Positions 59,426-64,000 of a stretch of 64,000 nucleotides of DNA are shown piece by piece; the stretch's first letter is position 1; the number at the start of each line of letters is the position of its first letter. The notes beneath the pieces were generated by a model. That model did not search any database and had not been told where the DNA came from. It worked only from the letters and a program-made list of their open reading frames with translations. The stretch is taken from contig NZ_LQOU01000032.1 of the NCBI RefSeq assembly GCF_002102155.1, positions 62,001 through 126,000 of the forward strand, read 5' to 3'. The translations under genes were made by a program, and so were the position numbers. Source of the DNA: Mycobacterium europaeum. GTDB taxonomy: Bacteria > Actinomycetota > Actinomycetes > Mycobacteriales > Mycobacteriaceae.

Positions 59426-59859
59426 CTGCTGGAGGCCGCCCGTCGCGCCGTCAGCGTGATACCGAAGACACTGCCGGTTTGGTTGGGTTCACGACCATCG
59501 TGGAATGTCTGGACGTCGTCGGCCAGCGACGTCAGCACGTGCCAGCTGAAGCTGCCGGGCGCCACCACGTCATGGGTGTCGCACGCCGCCGACGCCTCCA
59601 CCACCAGTTGGTCGTCCTGCGGGTCGACCACCACCACCAGGACGGCGTCGGGGGTGGCGCAGCGGATCAACCGGGTGCACACCTCGTCGACCGCGAGCCG
59701 CAGATCCGCAACGGCATCGAAGTCCAGATCCTCGAAGGTGCCGATCGCACCGACCAGCGTCCGCAGCATCGCGAGGTTCTCCAGGCGCGCCGCGACGTGC
59801 AGTTCGACGGCGCGATGGCCGCGCTGACGCTTGCTGGTGCGCAATCCCGCATCGTTCAT
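59422..59859 (-). CDS. rsbW: Anti-sigma F factor RsbW (UsfX)
   Basis: This 145-residue GHKL-type protein binds and inhibits SigF. It has the RsbW-like segment DLDFDAVADLRLAVDEVCTRL (around residues 44-64), followed by VDPQDDQLVVEASAACDTHD. The N-terminus is basic. ATG at 59859 has GGGAG 5 nt upstream. The frame upstream to 60342 has no family match. It is coupled to sigF by a 4-bp overlap. The counterpart is Rv3287c. Confidence 0.95.
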   Translation of the reverse strand: MNDAGLRTSKRQRGHRAVELHVAARLENLAMLRTLVGAIGTFEDLDFDAVADLRLAVDEVCTRLIRCATPDAVLVVVVDPQDDQLVVEASAACDTHDVVAPGSFSWHVLTSLADDVQTFHDGREPNQTGSVFGITLTARRAASSR

Positions 59860-59966
59860 CTGGTCTCCCGGCAACGTTTGACTGACATTACTACCGCCCC
59901 GCACACCGCCGTGGACCGTACGTTCGAGTCGATTAGTCACGTTTGCCGCCGGGTATTGGGCCCAGT

Positions 59967-60116
59967 ATGGAGGGTCCAAAGGCCAGCGAAGCGGTTCGGG
60001 CGCGACCGCTCGAGCGCGCGGCGGTAGCAGCCGGGATCGCGCTGGCCGTGTTCGTGATTCTGGCGGTAAGCATCTACGTCGGCGTCCTCGTGATCGTGTC
60101 CCCCATGATGGGATGA
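59967..60116 (+). CDS. Possible 49-residue membrane protein divergent from rsbW-sigF
   Basis: A plus-strand frame from ATG 59967 to TGA 60114-60116 encodes 49 residues: a basic/acidic start (MEGPKASEAVRARPLERA) and one hydrophobic helix of about 25 residues (about 20-45). GATT (59931-59934), 16 nt, GGGTAT (59951-59956) resembles a SigF promoter with one mismatch in GTTT, 10 nt before the ATG. It is too short for usual gene calling. I cannot name a family. Coding is supported by composition and promoter position only. Confidence 0.5.
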   Translation: MEGPKASEAVRARPLERAAVAAGIALAVFVILAVSIYVGVLVIVSPMMG

Positions 60117-60248
60117 CCACGCTGACGCAACCTTTCCGGCACTCATCATGGTGCACACCTGATACCCACTCCACGGGGCCGGTAACCCCCCACACCCGCT
60201 TCCCCGAAAAATGATTCGCCGCTTGGCCGGAGCGCGGCGTGCGTGCCC

Positions 60249-60560
60249 CTAGCTGGCGGGCCGCTGGCGGTGTGCCTCGGGGTGTTCGGCGTACCAGCGA
60301 TCCGCGAGCCGGCGGATCCGCCAGTGTTCTATCGCCACCCACACCAGTCCCAGGACCGCGGCGATGATGGCGAGCACGCCGGCGGTCATGCCCTCGTGAT
60401 GATGTCCGGTGCCGAAGGCCGCCAGGCTCCCGCTAGCCCCGATCACGCCCCCCATCACCAGCAAATAGCCGGGCCAGTGCAACACGTCGATCAACGATTC
60501 GCCGGCAAGCGGCCGCGTGGTCCTCAGGTGGTCGACGGGGTCATGAAAGGTGTCTCCCAT
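60249..60560 (-). CDS. usfY: UsfY-like SigF-locus membrane protein
   Basis: This 103-residue protein has two membrane helices (YLLVMGGVIGASGSLAAF and MTAGVLAIIAAVLGLVWVAI) between a soluble N-terminus (DTFHDPVDHLRTTRPLAGES) and a basic tail. It resembles UsfY (Rv3288c), a SigF-locus gene of unknown function. I chose the ATG at 60560, with AGGAGC 4 nt upstream. Upstream the Rv3289c-like gene lies 97 bp away; rsbW starts 389 bp downstream. Confidence 0.88.
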   Translation of the reverse strand: MGDTFHDPVDHLRTTRPLAGESLIDVLHWPGYLLVMGGVIGASGSLAAFGTGHHHEGMTAGVLAIIAAVLGLVWVAIEHWRIRRLADRWYAEHPEAHRQRPAS

Positions 60561-60657
60561 GGCTGCTCCTAGTGGAAACTTCGTGACTTGTGCGCAGCTC
60601 AATACGGGTTGCACCTTCAACGGTAGATCCCCCGGAAGGGTTTTGGCGAGACCCTCC

Positions 60658-61041
60658 TCAGAGGGCCAGCGACTGGCCGGCGATCGGGGCCACGCCGAGG
60701 GCCCCCATGAACACCATCAGCGTGAACAGGAACCAGCCCGCGCCGTGCCATCCCCACCAGGTGCCCTGCGCCTTCCACACGCGGTAGGTGCGCAGGAATG
60801 CCCAGAGCCCGCCAGCCAGCAGGATCAGCGGCCCACCCAGCGCCAGCAAAGTGCGCTGCGGAGCGCCGCAGGCCACGGTGTCCACGCTGTTGCCCGGGCA
60901 GGTGCTGACCCACAGCGCGGCCATGACCAGGAAGCCGACCGCCGCGGCCGCGACCAACACCGCGAACCGGACGGCCGCGCGCACCTCGCCGTCCTCCTGT
61001 CCCAAGCGATCACCACCCGACCGCTCATCCGCTTTGTGCAT
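60658..61041 (-). CDS. Conserved membrane protein (Rv3289c-like)
   Basis: This 127-residue protein has three hydrophobic segments (FAVLVAAAAVGFLVMAALWV, LLALGGPLILLAGGLWAF, AGWFLFTLMVFMGALGV). Two Cys in the first loop (TCPGNSVDTVACG) could form a disulfide. Trp-rich KAQGTWWGWHGAGW precedes the last helix. Function unknown; it is likely co-transcribed with usfY. Start ATG at 61041. Confidence 0.83.
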   Translation of the reverse strand: MHKADERSGGDRLGQEDGEVRAAVRFAVLVAAAAVGFLVMAALWVSTCPGNSVDTVACGAPQRTLLALGGPLILLAGGLWAFLRTYRVWKAQGTWWGWHGAGWFLFTLMVFMGALGVAPIAGQSLAL

Positions 61042-61354
61042 CCGCGCCCCTCATGTCCCCCACGTGGTTGTGCCCCACCCGATCATTGTCTTGTTCATCG
61101 TTTGCCGCGTCGCAATGGTTACCGCGCGACGGCTAATGGCCGACGATCTTCGGACCCCGATCGCGCCGGCACCAGCGGTGTGCGCACGGGAACACATACC
61201 CAACGGAAAAACCGGTAAACCGCCCGGGTCGCGCGGTGGGCCGGAATCCGGTCCGACGGGCGGGCGGCTCCGGGTGCCGCGCCACTGACAACACCGTCAA
61301 TTACACCTATGAATCACCGCTGGCACGGGGCGTGAACGCCGGATAGACACAAAC

Positions 61355-61385
61355 TCATTGGTGTCTCAGCACCGATGAGTACTAT
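61355..61385 (+). promoter_or_regulatory. Promoter and overlapping dyad of the TetR gene
   Basis: TTGGTG (61358-61363), 16 nt, TACTAT (61380-61385) form a promoter whose -10 ends 8 nt before the ATG at 61393. TCATTGGTG (61355-61363) and CACCGATGA (61370-61378) form an imperfect dyad that covers the promoter, typical of TetR autorepression. The rest of the 351-bp region (61042-61392) shows nothing I can name. Confidence 0.6.
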
Positions 61386-61392
61386 CTCTCAC

Positions 61393-62064
61393 ATGCCGAC
61401 AGCCCGAAGGCGGTTATCCCCCGAGGATCGACGCGCTGAGCTGCTCGCTTTGGGGGCAGAAGTCTTCGGAAAGCGACCCTACGACGAGGTGCGGATCGAC
61501 GAGATCGCCGAGCGCGCCGGAGTGTCCCGGGCGCTGATGTATCACTACTTCCCCGACAAGCGCGCCTTCTTCGCCGCGGTGGTCAAGGACGAGGCCGACC
61601 GGCTCTACGAGACCACCAACATGGACGACGCCAGCGGCCTGACCATGTACGAAGAGGTGCGGATGGGGGTCATGGCGTACATGGCCTACCACGAGCAGAA
61701 CCCGGAGGCCGCGTGGGCCGCCTACGTCGGCCTGGGCCGGTCCGACCCGGTTCTGCTGGGCGTCGACGACGAAGCCAAGAACCGCCAGCTCGAGCACATC
61801 ATGAGCCGGATCCACGACCTGGTGGCCAACATCTCGGGCGCCAAGCTGGAGGCCGACGTCGAGCGGGACCTACGGGTGATCTGCCACGGCTGGCTGGCGT
61901 TCACCTTCGAGCTGTGCCGCCAGCGCATCATCGACCCCACGATCAACGCCGAGCGCCTCGCCGACGCCTGCGCGCACTCGCTGTTCGACGCCATCGCACG
62001 GGTGCCCGAGATACCCGCGGAACTGTCCCACGCGATGGCCACGGCCCGCATCGAACCGCGCTAG
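61393..62064 (+). CDS. TetR-family transcriptional regulator (Rv3295-like)
   Basis: This 223-residue TetR protein has its helix-turn-helix at about residues 33-60 (VRIDEIAERAGVSRALMYHY). It ends in a C-terminal ligand domain. The ATG at 61393 was chosen because a promoter -10 ends 8 nt before it; the upstream ATG at 61375 lies inside the promoter. It is probably autoregulated through the dyad at 61355-61378. The lhr start is 38 bp downstream. Counterpart Rv3295. Confidence 0.88.
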   Translation: MPTARRRLSPEDRRAELLALGAEVFGKRPYDEVRIDEIAERAGVSRALMYHYFPDKRAFFAAVVKDEADRLYETTNMDDASGLTMYEEVRMGVMAYMAYHEQNPEAAWAAYVGLGRSDPVLLGVDDEAKNRQLEHIMSRIHDLVANISGAKLEADVERDLRVICHGWLAFTFELCRQRIIDPTINAERLADACAHSLFDAIARVPEIPAELSHAMATARIEPR

Positions 62065-62102
62065 CCCGCACGCATGTCGGTGCGCCTTGGCACCATGGTC
62101 AG

Positions 62103-64000
62103 GTGAGCACCCGCGACCCGTTAGGCCGGTTCAGCGCGACCGCCCGCGAATGGTTCACCAGCACGTTCGCCGGTCCCACCACCGCGCAGGCCCAGGCCTG
62201 GGACGCCATCGCCGACGGCGACAACACGCTGGTGATCGCGCCGACCGGATCCGGCAAGACGCTCGCGGCGTTCCTGTGGGCCCTTGACTCCCTGGCCGCT
62301 CTCGCCGGTTCGGCGGAACGGCCGGCCGGCACCCGCGTGCTCTACGTGTCGCCGCTCAAGGCGCTGGCGGTCGACGTCGAGCGCAACCTGCGCACCCCGC
62401 TGGCGGGCCTCACCCGCATCGCCGAGCGCCACGGCCTGCCGCCACCGGACATCAGCGTCGGCGTCCGCTCCGGCGACACGCCGCCCGCCGAACGCCGAAC
62501 GCTCATCGCGCGGCCGCCCGACGTCCTGATCACCACGCCGGAGTCGCTGTTCTTGATGCTGACGTCGGCGGCGCGCGAGACGCTGGCCGGGGTGCAGACG
62601 GTGATCGTCGACGAGATCCACGCCATCGCCGCGGGCAAGCGGGGCGCGCACCTGGCGCTGTCGCTGGAGCGGCTCGACGACCTGCGGGAGGGCCGGCCCG
62701 CGCAGCGCATCGGGCTGTCGGCGACCGTGCGCCCACCCGAAGAGCTCGCCCGGTTCCTGTCGGGAGGAGGCCCCGCGACTCGGACAAGGGTGGTCGCCCC
62801 GCGGGCGGCCAAGACCGTCGAGCTGACGGTGCAGGTGCCGGTGCCCGACATGGCCAACCTGGCCAACAACAGCATCTGGCCCGACGTCGAGGCGCGGCTG
62901 GTCGACCTGATCGAGGCGCACCGGTCGACCATCGTGTTCGCCAATTCGCGGCGGCTCGCCGAGCGGCTGACCGCGCGGCTCAACGAGATCCACGCCGAAC
63001 GCTGCGGCATCGCGCTGACGCCGGACGCCAACCGCGGGGTGCCCGGCGGCGCGCCCGCACACATCATGGGCAGCGGCCAGACCTACGGCGCCGAGCCGCT
63101 GCTGGCGCGCGCGCACCACGGTTCGGTCAGCAAGGAGCAGCGCGCCCTGGTCGAGGAGGACCTCAAGCGCGGGCTGCTCAAGGCGGTGGTGGCCACGTCG
63201 AGCCTGGAGCTGGGCATCGACATGGGCGCGGTCGACCTGGTGATCCAGGTCGAGGCGCCGCCCTCGGTGGCCAGCGGCCTGCAGCGCATCGGGCGGGCCG
63301 GCCACCAGGTCGGCGAGGTGTCGCAGGGCGTGCTGTTCCCCAAGCACCGCACCGACCTGATCGGCTGCGCGGTGACCGTGCAGCGCATGCTCGCCGGCGA
63401 GATCGAGACGATGCGGGTGCCCGCCAACCCGCTGGACATCCTGGCGCAGCAGACGGTGGCGGCCGCCGCGCTGGAGCCGTTGGACGCCGACCGCTGGTTC
63501 GACACGGTGCGCCGGGCCGCCCCGTTCGCGACGCTGCCGCGCAGCGTGTACGAGGCCACCCTCGACCTGCTGTCGGGCAAGTACCCGTCCACCGAGTTCG
63601 CCGAGTTGCGTCCGCGGCTGGTCTACGACCGCGACTCCGGCACGCTGACCGCGCGGCCCGGCGCGCAGCGGCTGGCCGTGACCTCCGGGGGCGCCATCCC
63701 CGACCGTGGGCTGTTCGCCGTGTACCTCGCGTCGGAGGCCGAAAAGCCCACCCGGGTGGGCGAACTCGAAGAAGAGATGGTGTACGAATCCCGGCCCGGG
63801 GACGTGATCTCGCTGGGCGCCACCAGCTGGCGGATCACCGAGATCACCCACGACCGGGTGCTGGTGATCCCCGCGCCCGGGCAGCCGGCCCGGTTGCCGT
63901 TCTGGCGCGGCGACGGCGTGGGGCGGCCGGCCGAGCTGGGCGCGGCGCTCGGCGCGTTCACCGGCGAGCTGGCCGGGCTGGACCGCGAGGCGTTCGACGC
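62103..64000 (+). CDS. lhr: ATP-dependent helicase Lhr, N-terminal part (cut by window edge)
   Basis: About 632 residues of a large superfamily 2 helicase are present. Walker A is APTGSGKTLAAFLW (about residues 47-60), DEIH is IVDEIHAIAAG and the second RecA domain has VVATSSLELGIDMGAVDLV and QRIGRAGHQVGEVSQG. A winged-helix region starts near the window end. Lhr is a DNA-damage-inducible 3'-5' helicase in mycobacteria. Start GTG at 62103. The full protein is about 1500 residues. The counterpart is Rv3296. Confidence 0.95.
   Translation, partial: MSTRDPLGRFSATAREWFTSTFAGPTTAQAQAWDAIADGDNTLVIAPTGSGKTLAAFLWALDSLAALAGSAERPAGTRVLYVSPLKALAVDVERNLRTPLAGLTRIAERHGLPPPDISVGVRSGDTPPAERRTLIARPPDVLITTPESLFLMLTSAARETLAGVQTVIVDEIHAIAAGKRGAHLALSLERLDDLREGRPAQRIGLSATVRPPEELARFLSGGGPATRTRVVAPRAAKTVELTVQVPVPDMANLANNSIWPDVEARLVDLIEAHRSTIVFANSRRLAERLTARLNEIHAERCGIALTPDANRGVPGGAPAHIMGSGQTYGAEPLLARAHHGSVSKEQRALVEEDLKRGLLKAVVATSSLELGIDMGAVDLVIQVEAPPSVASGLQRIGRAGHQVGEVSQGVLFPKHRTDLIGCAVTVQRMLAGEIETMRVPANPLDILAQQTVAAAALEPLDADRWFDTVRRAAPFATLPRSVYEATLDLLSGKYPSTEFAELRPRLVYDRDSGTLTARPGAQRLAVTSGGAIPDRGLFAVYLASEAEKPTRVGELEEEMVYESRPGDVISLGATSWRITEITHDRVLVIPAPGQPARLPFWRGDGVGRPAELGAALGAFTGELAGLDREAFD

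Overview
This window is about 64 kb of chromosome from a high-GC actinobacterium, almost certainly a Mycobacterium. The evidence is protein content: SecA1, the MtrA-MtrB-LpqB cluster, WhiB2, the F420 genes fbiA-fbiB, the DNA methylase MamA, the rhamnose/mannose envelope genes, PacL1-CtpC, AccD5-AccE5-AccA3 and RsbW-SigF. The gene order is that of the M. tuberculosis H37Rv Rv3232c-Rv3296 block, recalled from memory, with insertions and deletions. A slow-growing non-tuberculous species such as a member of the M. avium complex is a reasonable guess, not proven. I found no insertion sequence, prophage, CRISPR array, rRNA or tRNA.

Layout. 1-9813: end of ppk2, a WS/DGAT-family protein with a degraded active site, a K+/H+ antiporter pair, an MddA-like methyltransferase, SecA1, the ribosome hibernation factor and a ComF-like protein. 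9854-16300: lpqB-mtrB-mtrA-tmk-sahH on the minus strand. 16397-18692: alkane hydroxylase operon alkB-rubA-rubB with its TetR regulator. 18792-21815: amino acid permease and FAD oxidoreductase. 21817-26101: manA, tobH-like and pmm genes for mannose activation, plus a DUF3499 gene. 26190-31880: a degenerate zincin, whiB2, fbiA-fbiB, mamA and a Nudix gene. 31965-37137: rmlD-wbbL-manC and divergent lcp1, which make and attach the arabinogalactan linker and supply GDP-mannose, then a TIGR03089 gene. 37235-39699: the pacL1-ctpC metal-efflux pair.

39792-46886 is the most accessory-looking part. It holds a fadD and a SAM methyltransferase (where I recall Rv3271c in H37Rv), then a conserved CoA-transferase, then a translationally coupled three-gene signalling operon: receiver-PP2C phosphatase, CHASE3 histidine kinase and single-domain response regulator (where I recall Rv3273). 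47024-58056 returns to the core: fadE25, purE-purK, gtrA, a PH-domain gene, birA and the acyl-CoA carboxylase genes with maf, sseA and a SufE-like gene. 58247-61041 is the SigF stress locus (a STAS anti-anti-sigma gene, sigF, rsbW, a small membrane ORF, usfY, an Rv3289c-like gene). The lat-lrpA-pcd block that I recall next in H37Rv is absent, and the window ends with a TetR gene and the first part of lhr.

The most useful non-coding observations are: paired hairpins of one sequence family at two distant 3' ends; a near-perfect palindrome upstream of alkB; a repeated pattern of -10 elements placed 7-9 nt before start codons, which implies many leaderless mRNAs; and SigF-like promoter matches beside the STAS and small membrane protein genes. 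A possible functional link runs between the phosphatase at 45693-46886 and the STAS/RsbW/SigF switch at 58247-59859, both in this window.
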